In this document: positions 27,766 to 36,437 of the stretch, piece by piece
How positions within the stretch are numbered: the first letter of the stretch is position 1
How the letters are laid out: each line of letters opens with the position of its first letter
Source: an uncultured Fusobacteriaceae bacterium
Lineage (GTDB): Bacteria; Fusobacteriota; Fusobacteriia; Fusobacteriales; Fusobacteriaceae
NCBI GenBank assembly: GCA_947038515.1
Contig: CAMQWJ010000003.1
Span: 98,822-162,821, forward strand
Length of the DNA: 64,000 nucleotides
Direction of reading: 5' to 3'
The notes under the pieces: model-generated
Database searches by the model: none
What the model saw: only the letters and a program-made list of their open reading frames with translations
What the model was told of the DNA's origin: nothing
Translations under genes and position numbers: made by a program

Positions 27766-29007
27766 ATGAAAATTATTGATGTTGTTTGTTCAGCTGGAAA
27801 AACTGGGTTTTATTTTGATGATCAACAAGCTATAAAAAATGGTGCAGGACATGATGGGTTTGCTTATATAGGAACACCTGTTACTCCTGGATTCACATCG
27901 ATTAGACAATCTGGAGAATCAATTTCTGTTATGTTAATACTTGAAGATGGAACAGTAGCTCACGGTGATTGTGCTGCAGTACAATATTCTGGTGCTGGAG
28001 GACGTGATCCATTATTTCTTGCTGCAGACTTTATTCCTGTAATTCAAAAAGAAATAGCTCCTAAATTAATAGGAAGAAGCTTAGATAGTTTTAAGACAAT
28101 GGCAGAGGAATTTGACGCTTTACAAATAAACGGAAAAAGACTTCATACTGCTATTAGATATGGAATAACTCAAGCGATTTTAGATGGTGTTGCAAAATCT
28201 AAGAAAATCACTATGGCAGAAGTAATACAAAAAGAATATAATACAGGAATTACAATAACACCAAGACCTATATTCACTCAATCTGGAGATAACAGATATG
28301 AGAATGCTGACAAAATGATAATAAAGCAAGCTGATGTACTTCCTCATGCTTTAATAAATCATGTTGAAACAAAATTAGGAAATAATGGAGAAATTTTATT
28401 AGAATATGTTGGTTGGTTAAGAGATAGAATAATTCATTTAAGAAGTGATGCTAGTTATAGTCCAATATTACATATTGATGTTTATGGAACTATTGGAGTA
28501 GCTTTTGATCTTGATATGAAGAGAATGGCTGACTACTTACAAACACTTGTGGATGCAGCAAAACCATTTAAATTAAGAATAGAAGGACCAATGGATGTTG
28601 GAAGTTTAGAAGGACAAATAACTTCATTAGCTGAGCTTACTGCTGAAGTTGATAGAAGAGGAATGGATATGGAATTAGTTGCAGATGAGTGGTGTAATAC
28701 TTTAAGTGATATTAAAGCATTTGCTGACAGAAAAGCTGGACATGTAGTTCAAATAAAAACTCCTGATTTAGGAGGAGTAAATAATATAGCTGATGCAATT
28801 ATTTACTGTAATAAAGTTGGAATAGGTTCATATTCTGGTGGAACTTGTAACGAGACTAATAGAAGTGCTGAGATTACATCTAATATAGCTATGGCTTGTG
28901 GAGCATTACAAGTGTTAGCAAAACCTGGAATGGGTGTAGATGAAGGATACATGATAGTAAACAATGAAATGAACAGAGTTGCTGCTTTAGTTAATAGAAA
29001 AAAATAA
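27766..29007 (+). CDS. mal: Methylaspartate ammonia-lyase
   Basis: This 413-residue enolase-superfamily enzyme removes ammonia from 3-methylaspartate to give mesaconate. Visible hallmarks are the metal-ligand strands HIDVYGTIG, RIEGPMDVGS and ELVADEWCNT, the catalytic Lys in VVQIKTPDLGGVNN, and the C-terminal GGTCNETNRSAEIT. The start follows GAGAGGAGAG by a normal gap. It sits downstream of glmE in pathway order. A hairpin separates it from citD. Confidence 0.97.
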   Translation: MKIIDVVCSAGKTGFYFDDQQAIKNGAGHDGFAYIGTPVTPGFTSIRQSGESISVMLILEDGTVAHGDCAAVQYSGAGGRDPLFLAADFIPVIQKEIAPKLIGRSLDSFKTMAEEFDALQINGKRLHTAIRYGITQAILDGVAKSKKITMAEVIQKEYNTGITITPRPIFTQSGDNRYENADKMIIKQADVLPHALINHVETKLGNNGEILLEYVGWLRDRIIHLRSDASYSPILHIDVYGTIGVAFDLDMKRMADYLQTLVDAAKPFKLRIEGPMDVGSLEGQITSLAELTAEVDRRGMDMELVADEWCNTLSDIKAFADRKAGHVVQIKTPDLGGVNNIADAIIYCNKVGIGSYSGGTCNETNRSAEITSNIAMACGALQVLAKPGMGVDEGYMIVNNEMNRVAALVNRKK

Positions 29008-29029
29008 TTAAAATTTTTAAATAGGAAGT

Positions 29030-29049
29030 GGGACTAAAAAATTAGTCCC
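29030..29049 (+). terminator. Hairpin between mal and citD
   Basis: GGGACTAA and TTAGTCCC form a perfect 8-bp stem with a 4-A loop, followed by TTCTTCAATTT. The tail is only partly T-rich, so it may be a partial terminator lowering citDEF expression or an mRNA-stabilising stem. Confidence 0.5.
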
Positions 29050-29110
29050 TTCTTCAATTTACGAAGAATAAACTTGAAAGCTAGAATTTAAAATTATTGT
29101 GAGGTGTATT

Positions 29111-29380
29111 ATGAAAATAAAAAATCCTTCAAAATGTGGAACTTTGGAATCTAATGATATTTTTGTAATTCTTACTCCTATTGAGTCTGGAATTGAAATT
29201 GAATTGGATAGCATTGTTGAAAAACAATTTGGTGATAGAATAAAAGAAGTAATATTAGAAAAATTAAAAGAAATGAATCTTGATGGAATAAAAGTTGTTG
29301 CTACAGATAAAGGAGCATTAGATTATACGATTGCTGCTAGAATTGAAACAGCAGCCATAAGAGGTGGTATTTATGCTTAG
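29111..29380 (+). CDS. citD: Citramalate/citrate lyase acyl carrier protein (gamma subunit)
   Basis: This 89-residue carrier bears the phosphoribosyl-dephospho-CoA arm of the lyase. The attachment Ser is residue 14 in CGTLESND, at the same position as in Klebsiella CitD. EKQFGDRIKE, DKGALDYTIAARIETA and the C-terminal GGI also fit. ATG 29111 follows GAGGTG; the in-frame GTG at 29099 lies before that site and is rejected. The next gene overlaps it by 8 bases. In this context the lyase most likely acts on (S)-citramalate, the hydrated product of mesaconate. Confidence 0.93.
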   Translation: MKIKNPSKCGTLESNDIFVILTPIESGIEIELDSIVEKQFGDRIKEVILEKLKEMNLDGIKVVATDKGALDYTIAARIETAAIRGGIYA

Positions 29381-30242
29381 ACGAACAATGCTTTTTATGC
29401 CGGGAAATAATCCTGGAATGTTGCAAACATCACATGTTTTTGGAGCAGATTCTGTTATATTCGATCTTGAAGATGCTGTTTCACTAACTGAAAAAGATTC
29501 AGCTAGAATTTTAATAAGAGAAGCATTAAAAAATAATGACTATACAGGAACAGAAGTTGTAATAAGAATTAATCCATTATCAACACCCTATGCATTAGAA
29601 GATATAGAAATGATGGGAAAAATGAAACCAGATGCTATTCTTCTTCCAAAAGCTTGTGTTGAAGATATGGAGTTTTTGGATAAAGCTTTAACAAGAATAG
29701 AAGAAGAGGGGAAATTTCCTAAAAATAGTATAAAAATTCATGCTCTTGTTGAAACAACAATTGGAGTAGAAACAGTAAGTGAGATTATCCAAGCATCATC
29801 AAGATGTATTTCGGTTCTACTTGGTGGAGAAGATTTAGCAGTAGATTTAGGAGTTAAAAGAACTTATGACTCTGAAGAACTTTTTTATGCAAGAACTAAA
29901 ATCATAAATGCATGTAAAGCATTTAAAGTAGATGCTATTGATACTCCTTTTACTGATACAAATGATGAAGAAGGTCTAAGAATGGATACTGCTAAGGCTA
30001 AAAGATTAGGGTTTAGTGGTAAGTTATCTATAAATCCAAGACAGATTGATTCTATTCATGATGTTTTTGCTCCTACTAAACAAGAAATTCGTCACGCTGA
30101 GAGAGTTCTAGAAGCAAAAGAAGTAGCAGACAAAGATGGATTAGGTGTATTTTCATTAGATGGGAAAATGATAGATCTTCCTATTATTAATAGAGCGATT
30201 AATACTTTAAATGTTGCTAAACTAGTTGGATTATTAGATTAA
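29373..30242 (+). CDS. citE: Citramalyl-CoA/citryl-CoA lyase (beta subunit)
   Basis: CitE (289 residues, TIM barrel) cleaves the acyl-carrier-bound citramalyl or citryl group. It shows RRTMLFMPGNNPGML at the N-terminus, DLEDAVSLTEKDSAR with the Mg-binding Asp-Glu, VIRINPLSTPY, and LLGGEDLAVDLGVKRT. ATG 29373 follows GAGGTG by six bases and overlaps the end of citD. With glutamate genes upstream, the expected products are pyruvate and the acetyl-carrier. Confidence 0.94.
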   Translation: MLRRTMLFMPGNNPGMLQTSHVFGADSVIFDLEDAVSLTEKDSARILIREALKNNDYTGTEVVIRINPLSTPYALEDIEMMGKMKPDAILLPKACVEDMEFLDKALTRIEEEGKFPKNSIKIHALVETTIGVETVSEIIQASSRCISVLLGGEDLAVDLGVKRTYDSEELFYARTKIINACKAFKVDAIDTPFTDTNDEEGLRMDTAKAKRLGFSGKLSINPRQIDSIHDVFAPTKQEIRHAERVLEAKEVADKDGLGVFSLDGKMIDLPIINRAINTLNVAKLVGLLD

Positions 30243-30257
30243 AATGTGAGGTGTAAT

Positions 30258-31667
30258 ATGAAAAAGAAACTCTTTCATGATTTTAAAGAGTTAATGGATA
30301 AACTAGAATTGAAAAATGGAATGGTAGTCTCATTTCACCACCACCTTAGAAATGGTGATTTTATTTTAAATATGGTAATGAAAGAAATTGCAGAAAGAGG
30401 TTATAAAGATATAACTGTAGTTGCAAGTTCAATATTTCCTTGTCATAAAGAATTGGTTTCACTAATGGAAAATGGTGTAGTAACAAATATTTATGCAGGT
30501 TATATTTCAGGTCCTGTAGCTCAAGCTATATCAGATGGGAAACTGAAAAATCCTGCTATTATGCATACACATGGTGGAAGAGCAAGAATAATGGAAACAA
30601 AAGAAGTTGTAATAGACTTTGCATTTATGGGTGCTCCAACTTGTGATGAGTATGGAAATATAAATGGTATAGAAGGAAAATCAGCTTGTGGAGCACTGGG
30701 ATATGCACATACTGATGCAGAATGGGCAAAAGTTGTAGTTGCTATAACAGACAATTTGGTTCCTTATCCAAATAAAGTAATAGAAATTAATCAAACACAT
30801 ATTGATTATGTTTTGAATATTGAAGCAATTGGAGACCCTAATGGGATAGTTTCTGGAACGACTCAAATAACTAAGAATCCAATAGGTCTTAAAATTGCAA
30901 GTATGACTTCTAAATTTATTAAAGATTCAGGTTATTTTAAAGATGGAATGAGTTTTCAAACTGGTGCTGGAGGTATATCTTTAGCGGTTGCAGCAGAAAT
31001 GAAAAACATGATGAAAAGAGATGAAATTAAAGGAAGTTTTGCATGTGGTGGTATAACTGGATATATTGTTGACATGTATAAAGAAGGACTTTTTAAAACT
31101 CTTTTTGATGTTCAGTGTTTTGATTTAGAAGCAATAAAATCAGCGAAAGAAAATTCAGATCATATAACTATGTCTGCCTCTATGTATGCAAACTTTAATA
31201 ATAAAGGTGCAGTTGTAGATATGCTAGATATCGTTATTCTTGGTGCAACAGAGATGGATGTGGAATTTAATGTTAATGTTACAACAGGTTCAGATGGTGT
31301 GATTATGGGAGGTTCTGGTGGACATAGCGATACTGCTGCTGGATCAAAACTTTGCATTATTGTTTCACAACTTGTAAATTCTAGAATTTCTGTATTAAAA
31401 GACAAGGTAACAACAATAACTACACCAGGAAATACAGTGGATATTTTGGTAACAGAACATGGAATTGCAATTAATCCTTTAAGAGTAGATCTTATTGAAA
31501 AATTTAAAAATTCAAAATTGCCTATTAAGACAATGGAAGAGCTAAAAATAATTGCAGAAAAATTAACTGGAAAACCAAAGAATATAGAGTTTGAAGAAAA
31601 AATTGTAGCAATAGTACAATATAGAGATGGAACTACTATTGATAATGTAAGACAAATTAAAAGATAG
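30258..31667 (+). CDS. citF: Citramalate/citrate lyase alpha subunit (acyl transferase)
   Basis: CitF (469 residues) is the CoA-transferase-like subunit that swaps acetyl for the substrate on the carrier arm. Motifs seen are VSFHHHLRNGDFILN, HTHGGRARIM, FMGAPTCDEYGN and GGSGGHSDTAAGSKL, all typical. ATG 30258 follows GAGGTG, the same ribosome site used by citD and citE. No citC, citX or citG (ligase and prosthetic-group genes) follows; they must be elsewhere if the complex is active. This gene ends the cluster. Confidence 0.94.
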   Translation: MKKKLFHDFKELMDKLELKNGMVVSFHHHLRNGDFILNMVMKEIAERGYKDITVVASSIFPCHKELVSLMENGVVTNIYAGYISGPVAQAISDGKLKNPAIMHTHGGRARIMETKEVVIDFAFMGAPTCDEYGNINGIEGKSACGALGYAHTDAEWAKVVVAITDNLVPYPNKVIEINQTHIDYVLNIEAIGDPNGIVSGTTQITKNPIGLKIASMTSKFIKDSGYFKDGMSFQTGAGGISLAVAAEMKNMMKRDEIKGSFACGGITGYIVDMYKEGLFKTLFDVQCFDLEAIKSAKENSDHITMSASMYANFNNKGAVVDMLDIVILGATEMDVEFNVNVTTGSDGVIMGGSGGHSDTAAGSKLCIIVSQLVNSRISVLKDKVTTITTPGNTVDILVTEHGIAINPLRVDLIEKFKNSKLPIKTMEELKIIAEKLTGKPKNIEFEEKIVAIVQYRDGTTIDNVRQIKR

Positions 31668-31685
31668 TAAGTTTAAGAGTAAAAT

Positions 31686-31714
31686 TTGATTTTTTTTAAT
31701 ATATATGATATAAT
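31686..31714 (+). promoter_or_regulatory. Promoter of the rimP-nusA-infB operon
   Basis: TTGATT (31686-31691), a 17-base spacer and TATAAT (31709-31714) preceded by TGA form a strong promoter with an extended -10. The start point would be near 31721. Confidence 0.75.
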
Positions 31715-31736
31715 TAATTAGAAATTATGTAGATTG

Positions 31737-31769
31737 GGGAGAGTGGGTGAAAAACCCACTCTCTCTTTC
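31737..31769 (+). terminator. Terminator-like hairpin in the rimP-nusA leader
   Basis: GAGAGTGGGT (31739-31748) and ACCCACTCTC (31754-31763) pair perfectly, and G-C plus G-T pairs extend the stem by two. The tail is only CTTTC. Because it lies between the promoter and rimP, it is placed as a weak terminator or attenuator within the leader. It could alternatively end read-through from citF. Confidence 0.65.
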
Positions 31770-31810
31770 ATAAATAATAAAAAAAATGAAAATAAGTGAG
31801 GTGAAAATAA

Positions 31811-32284
31811 ATGAGTAAATACAAAGAGTTTGATATTGTTGGAGAAGTTGAAAAAATTCTTGTACCAATTTTAAAAGATTTAAATTTAGAATTAGTTGAC
31901 GTTGAATATGTACAAGAAGGCGGATACAAGTATTTAAGAGTTTTTATTGAAAAAGAAAATGATAGTATAACACTTGGAGATTGTGCTAATGTGAGTAACC
32001 GTATTGATGAAAAAGTGGATAACTTAATTGAGGAAAAATTCTTTTTAGAAGTTTCTTCACCAGGAATTGAGAGACCATTAAAAAAAATGAAAGATTTTAT
32101 AAGATTTTCAGGAGAAGAGATTTCATTATCTCTAAAACATAAACTAGAAGATAAAAAGAATTTTGTTGGTTTTTTTGAAATCTTGGATGAAGACACTATT
32201 CTTTTATTAGCAGACAATGAAAAGTATGAAATTCCTTTTAAAGAAATAAGGAAAGCAAATTTAGTATTTAGATTTGATGAATAA
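31811..32284 (+). CDS. rimP: Ribosome maturation factor RimP
   Basis: RimP (157 residues) helps 30S subunit assembly. ELVDVEYVQEGGYKYLRVFIEK, the GDCANVSNRIDE segment and LEVSSPGIERPLKK are family signatures. The SD GAGGTGA precedes the ATG. It heads the conserved rimP-nusA-ylxR-infB-rbfA order and lies just after a leader hairpin. Confidence 0.95.
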   Translation: MSKYKEFDIVGEVEKILVPILKDLNLELVDVEYVQEGGYKYLRVFIEKENDSITLGDCANVSNRIDEKVDNLIEEKFFLEVSSPGIERPLKKMKDFIRFSGEEISLSLKHKLEDKKNFVGFFEILDEDTILLLADNEKYEIPFKEIRKANLVFRFDE

Positions 32285-32322
32285 AATAATTGAAAATTTT
32301 ATATTTATAGGAGGAAGTTGTA

Positions 32323-33384
32323 ATGAAAACTAAAGATGCTAAGATATTTTTAGAAGCATTAGAGGAATTAGAAAGAGAAAAAGGTATTTCAAAAGAGGAA
32401 TTACTTGTTGCAGTGGAACAAGCATTATTAGCAGCATATAAGAAAAATTTTGGTGAAGAAGAAAATATTGCTGTGGTAATTAATCGAGATAGTGGAGATG
32501 TAAAAGTTTATGAAATAAAAACAATTGTTGAGAATGATAAATTAGAAGATGCTGCTATTGAAATTATTTATGAAGAAGCATATGAGATAAAAAAGCGAAT
32601 CAAACTGGGAGATACTATTCACATTGAAGTTAATTGTGAAGATTTTAAAAGAAATGCAATCCAAAATGGTAAGCAAATTGTTATTCAAAAAGTTAGAGAG
32701 GCAGAAAGAGAGAATATATACGGAAAGTTCAAAGTAAAAGAAAAAGATATTATAATCGGAATTATTCGTAGAATTGATGAAAAAAGAAATATTCATATTG
32801 ATTTTGATGGATTAGAAGCTACTCTACCCATGAGTGAGCAATCAATTGCAGATACTTATAGAGTTGGTGAAAGAATAAAGGTATATTTAGCTGAAGTAGA
32901 AAGAACTAATAAGTTTCCTAGAGTTTTAATTACTAGAAAACATGAAGGATTATTAAAAAAATTGTTTGAAATAGAGATACCAGAAATAGAAACAGGTATG
33001 ATTGAAATAAAAGCAGTTGCACGTGAAGCAGGTTCTCGAGCAAAAGTTGCAGTACACTCTTTAGATCCAAATATTGATACTGTGGGAGCTTGTATAGGAC
33101 AAAAAGGACTTAGAATCAAAAATATCGTAGATGAGCTAAATGGTGAAAAAATTGATATTGTAATCTGGAGAGAATCACCAGTTGAATTTATTTCAGAAGC
33201 ATTAAGTCCAGCAAAAGTTAGTAGTGTAGAAATTCTTGATAACGGAATGACTGGACGAGTGATTGTAGATCCTTCACAATTATCTTTAGCAATAGGAAAA
33301 AATGGACAAAACGCAAGATTAGCTGCTAGATTGACAGGAATGAGAGTAGATATTAAGGTTGAAGAGGGGACAGAAGGTGAATAA
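32323..33384 (+). CDS. nusA: Transcription termination/antitermination factor NusA
   Basis: NusA (353 residues) binds RNA polymerase and RNA to control pausing, termination and antitermination. The N-terminal polymerase-binding domain (to ~125), S1 domain (VGERIKVYLAEVERTNKFPRV) and two KH domains (GACIGQKGLRIKNIVDELNG and SLAIGKNGQNARLAARLTG) are present. It ends after KH2, lacking the C-terminal acidic repeats of the E. coli protein. The stop overlaps the next gene by 8 bases. Confidence 0.96.
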   Translation: MKTKDAKIFLEALEELEREKGISKEELLVAVEQALLAAYKKNFGEEENIAVVINRDSGDVKVYEIKTIVENDKLEDAAIEIIYEEAYEIKKRIKLGDTIHIEVNCEDFKRNAIQNGKQIVIQKVREAERENIYGKFKVKEKDIIIGIIRRIDEKRNIHIDFDGLEATLPMSEQSIADTYRVGERIKVYLAEVERTNKFPRVLITRKHEGLLKKLFEIEIPEIETGMIEIKAVAREAGSRAKVAVHSLDPNIDTVGACIGQKGLRIKNIVDELNGEKIDIVIWRESPVEFISEALSPAKVSSVEILDNGMTGRVIVDPSQLSLAIGKNGQNARLAARLTGMRVDIKVEEGTEGE

Positions 33385-33901
33385 CCAAATAGGACCAGAA
33401 AGAACATGCCTAATATGTAAAATAAAAGGATTAAAAGATATATTTTTTAGATTGGTTAAAAATGATGAAAAAATATACTTTGATGAAAAAGGAACAGAAC
33501 AGTCTCGAGGAATGTATGTATGTAAAAATAAGGAATGTCTTCAAAGACTTTCAAAACATAAAAAAGTTTTAGTAAGTATGGAAGAATTAGTGAAAATGTC
33601 TGTTTTATTGAAAAATGAAAAAAAAGACTATTTAAATATTTTAAAAGTGATGAAGAACTCTCAATCTTTAACTTTTGGTCTAAATATGGTGTTTGATGAA
33701 ATTGAAAAAGTTCATTTTGTTGTAATGGCAGAAGATATCAGTGAAAAAAATAGTAATAAAATAATTGAAAAATGTAAAGAAAGGAATATCCCTTTTGTCT
33801 TTCATAGTACAAAATCTCAGATGGGTGACATTTTTAATAAAGATGAGGTTACAGTTATTGCTATTACCAATAAAAAAGTTGCTAGAGGTCTTATAAACTA
33901 G
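33377..33901 (+). CDS. Fused YlxR (DUF448) and L7Ae-type RNA-binding protein
   Basis: A 174-residue protein with two parts. Residues 1-80 are YlxR-like: RTCLICKIKGLKDIFFRLVK, then SRGMYVCKNKECLQRLSKHK with the conserved Arg-Gly-X-Tyr and Cys positions. Residues 85-174 resemble L7Ae/L30e (YlxQ) proteins: MKNSQSLTFGLNMVFDEIEK, a central VVMAEDISEKNSNKI and VTVIAITNKKVARGL. In Bacillus these are separate adjacent genes at this place. The start is GTG 33377, overlapping nusA by 8 bases; a TTG at 33359 is less likely. RNA binding is inferred from both families. Confidence 0.85.
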   Translation: MNNQIGPERTCLICKIKGLKDIFFRLVKNDEKIYFDEKGTEQSRGMYVCKNKECLQRLSKHKKVLVSMEELVKMSVLLKNEKKDYLNILKVMKNSQSLTFGLNMVFDEIEKVHFVVMAEDISEKNSNKIIEKCKERNIPFVFHSTKSQMGDIFNKDEVTVIAITNKKVARGLIN

Positions 33902-33922
33902 AGTGTTTATGGAGGTAATAAA

Positions 33923-36028
33923 ATGAAAATTAGAGTACATGAACTAGCTAAAGAGTTTAAAAAAGATAATAAAGAATTTTTAGAAATATTAATTAATATG
34001 GGAGTGGAAGTAAAATCCCATTTATCTGGACTAAATGAAGTAGAAGTGAATAAAATTAGAGAAGCTTTAGGAGGGAAAGAAGAAACAATCATCCCTAAAA
34101 AAGCAGAAAAAATAAATAAAGAGAAAGAAAAACCAGTTGAAAAAAAAGAGGAACCAATAATGAAAGTTGAGAAAAAAACTGGAAAAAAGAAAAAAGGTAG
34201 AAGAGCCGATTTTACAGTTAAAAGAGTAGAAGAACATGTTGATACAGTTATTGAAGAAGATGGAATAAAAATTATTAAAATAAAAGAAAGTATATCTTTA
34301 GGGGATTTCACGAAATTACTTAAAATGAATACTTCAGAATTAATAAAAAAATTATTTTTAAAAGGACATATGTTAACTATTAACAGTCAACTTTCTTTTG
34401 AATTAGCTGAAGAAATAGCAACTGAATATGATGTTATTGTTGAAAAAGAAGAAGAAGTAATTATTCCTTTTGGAGATAAATTTTCATTAGAAATAGAAGA
34501 TAAAGCTTCGGATATGAAAGAGAGAGCTGCTATTATAACAATAATGGGACACGTTGATCATGGAAAAACATCTTTACTAGACGCAATTAGAGAAGAAAAT
34601 GTTGCTGATGGCGAGGCTGGAGGAATCACACAAAAAATAGGAGCATATCAGATAATAAAAGATGGAAAGCCTATAACTTTTGTTGATACTCCTGGACATG
34701 AGGCGTTTACTGATATGAGAGCTCGAGGAGCACAAGTTACAGATATCGCTATATTAGTTGTAGCAGCAGATGATGGAGTAATGCCACAGACAATAGAGGC
34801 AATCTCACACGTTAAGGCTGCAAATGTTCCACTTATAGTTGCAATTAATAAAATAGATAAAGAGGGAGCTAACGCTTTAAAAATAAAACAAGAACTTATG
34901 GAACACGGTCTTGTCTCAGTAGAATGGGGTGGAGATGTTGAATTTGTAGAAGTTTCTGCTAAAAAATTATTAAATTTAGATATTCTTCTTGAAACAATTT
35001 TATTAACTGCTGAAATTTTAGAATTAAAAGCAAATTATAATAAGCGTGGAAAAGGAGTAGTTCTAGAATCAAAACTTGATCCTAAAGTTGGGGTAATTGC
35101 GGATATCTTAATTCAAGAAGGAAGATTACGTATAGGAGATGTTGTTGTTGCTGGAGAGTGTTATGGTAAAGTTAGAGCTCTTGTAAATGATAAAGGTAGT
35201 AAAGTTGATTATGTAGAGGTATCACAGCCAGGTGAAATAATTGGATTTACTAATGTTCCAAATGCTGGAGATGTTATGTATGTTATTCAAAATGAGCAAC
35301 ATGCAAGAAGAATAGTGGATGAAGTTAGTAAAGAAAGACGACTTAATGAACGATCTAAAAAAGTACTTTCTCTTGAATCACTATCTCAAGATTTTGAAAA
35401 CCAAAAAATAAAAGAGCTTAATCTTATAATAAGAGCAGATTCACGTGGTTCTGCAGATGCACTGAAAGATTCATTAATGAAACTTAATACAGATGAAGTA
35501 GCTGTAAATATTATCCAAACTCTTTCTGGTGCAGTAACTGAGAGTGATGTAAGACTTGCAGAGGCTTCAAAAGCTATTATACTTGGATTCCATGTTAGAC
35601 CTACAACGAAAGCAATGAAAGAAGCTGATAAGTCTGGAGTAGAAATAAGAACTTCAAGCATAATTTATCATATTGTAGAAGATATAGAAAAGGCACTTAC
35701 TGGAATGTTAGATCCAGAATTTAAAGAAAACTACTTAGGTAGAATTGAAATAAAGAAAGTATTTAAAGTATCGAATACTGGAAATGTTGCAGGTTGTGTA
35801 GTTGTAGATGGTAAAATAAAAAATGATTCAAATATCAGAATCATTCGTGATGGTGTAGTTATGTATGAAGGAAAACTTTCAACTTTAAAAAGATTTAAAG
35901 ATGATGTAAAAGAAGTTGTTTCAGGTCAAGAATGTGGACTTAATGTAGTAGGATACGAAAACATTAAGGAAGGAGACATTGTTGAGGCCTTTGATATTCA
36001 AGAAATAAAAAGAAAATTGAAAAAATAG
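33923..36028 (+). CDS. infB: Translation initiation factor IF-2
   Basis: IF-2 (701 residues) is the GTPase that brings initiator tRNA to the 30S subunit and joins subunits. The N-terminal IF2N domain (MKIRVHELAKEF...) is followed by a charged Lys/Glu linker. A second IF2N-like region is followed by the G domain, with GHVDHGKTSLLDAIR, DTPGHEAFTDMRARG and NKID. The C-terminal fMet-tRNA domain ends KGDIVEAF-like. The SD GGAGGT precedes the ATG. Confidence 0.97.
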   Translation: MKIRVHELAKEFKKDNKEFLEILINMGVEVKSHLSGLNEVEVNKIREALGGKEETIIPKKAEKINKEKEKPVEKKEEPIMKVEKKTGKKKKGRRADFTVKRVEEHVDTVIEEDGIKIIKIKESISLGDFTKLLKMNTSELIKKLFLKGHMLTINSQLSFELAEEIATEYDVIVEKEEEVIIPFGDKFSLEIEDKASDMKERAAIITIMGHVDHGKTSLLDAIREENVADGEAGGITQKIGAYQIIKDGKPITFVDTPGHEAFTDMRARGAQVTDIAILVVAADDGVMPQTIEAISHVKAANVPLIVAINKIDKEGANALKIKQELMEHGLVSVEWGGDVEFVEVSAKKLLNLDILLETILLTAEILELKANYNKRGKGVVLESKLDPKVGVIADILIQEGRLRIGDVVVAGECYGKVRALVNDKGSKVDYVEVSQPGEIIGFTNVPNAGDVMYVIQNEQHARRIVDEVSKERRLNERSKKVLSLESLSQDFENQKIKELNLIIRADSRGSADALKDSLMKLNTDEVAVNIIQTLSGAVTESDVRLAEASKAIILGFHVRPTTKAMKEADKSGVEIRTSSIIYHIVEDIEKALTGMLDPEFKENYLGRIEIKKVFKVSNTGNVAGCVVVDGKIKNDSNIRIIRDGVVMYEGKLSTLKRFKDDVKEVVSGQECGLNVVGYENIKEGDIVEAFDIQEIKRKLKK

Positions 36029-36073
36029 ATTTTTTGAGTTAAATAAAAAATGTGTATAGTTAAGGAGGTAAAT

Positions 36074-36433
36074 ATGAATAAGCAAAGAATTGCTGGGATA
36101 GAAAAAGAAATAGGAAGAGTAATTTCAAAAACTCTTATGTTAGATGTGAAAAATGTAAAGTTAAAAGAAGCGATTGTTTCTGTTAATCATGTTAGAGTAA
36201 CTGAAGATTTAAAGTTTGCTGATGTGTATTTTACAGTTATGCCATTAAATGGTAAAAATATAGAAAATACTGAAATATTTGCTACACTTGAAAATATAAA
36301 AGGACTTTTAAGAAAAAAAATATCTGAAGAATTAGGATTAAGATTTACTCCAGAAGTTAGAATAAAAACAGATGATAGCGTTGATCATGCTATGAAAATT
36401 ACAAAACTTTTGAATGAAATAAAGGGACAGTGA
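36074..36433 (+). CDS. rbfA: 30S ribosome-binding factor A
   Basis: RbfA (119 residues) is a KH-fold 16S rRNA maturation factor for cold adaptation and 30S assembly. RIAGIEKEIGRVISKTL at the start, VNHVRVTEDLKFADVYFTVM and LGLRFTPEVRIKTDDSVDHA are family features. ATG 36074 follows AAGGAGG; an in-frame ATG at 36050 lies upstream of that site and is rejected. recJ begins 4 bases after its stop. Confidence 0.95.
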   Translation: MNKQRIAGIEKEIGRVISKTLMLDVKNVKLKEAIVSVNHVRVTEDLKFADVYFTVMPLNGKNIENTEIFATLENIKGLLRKKISEELGLRFTPEVRIKTDDSVDHAMKITKLLNEIKGQ

Positions 36434-36437
36434 TAGA

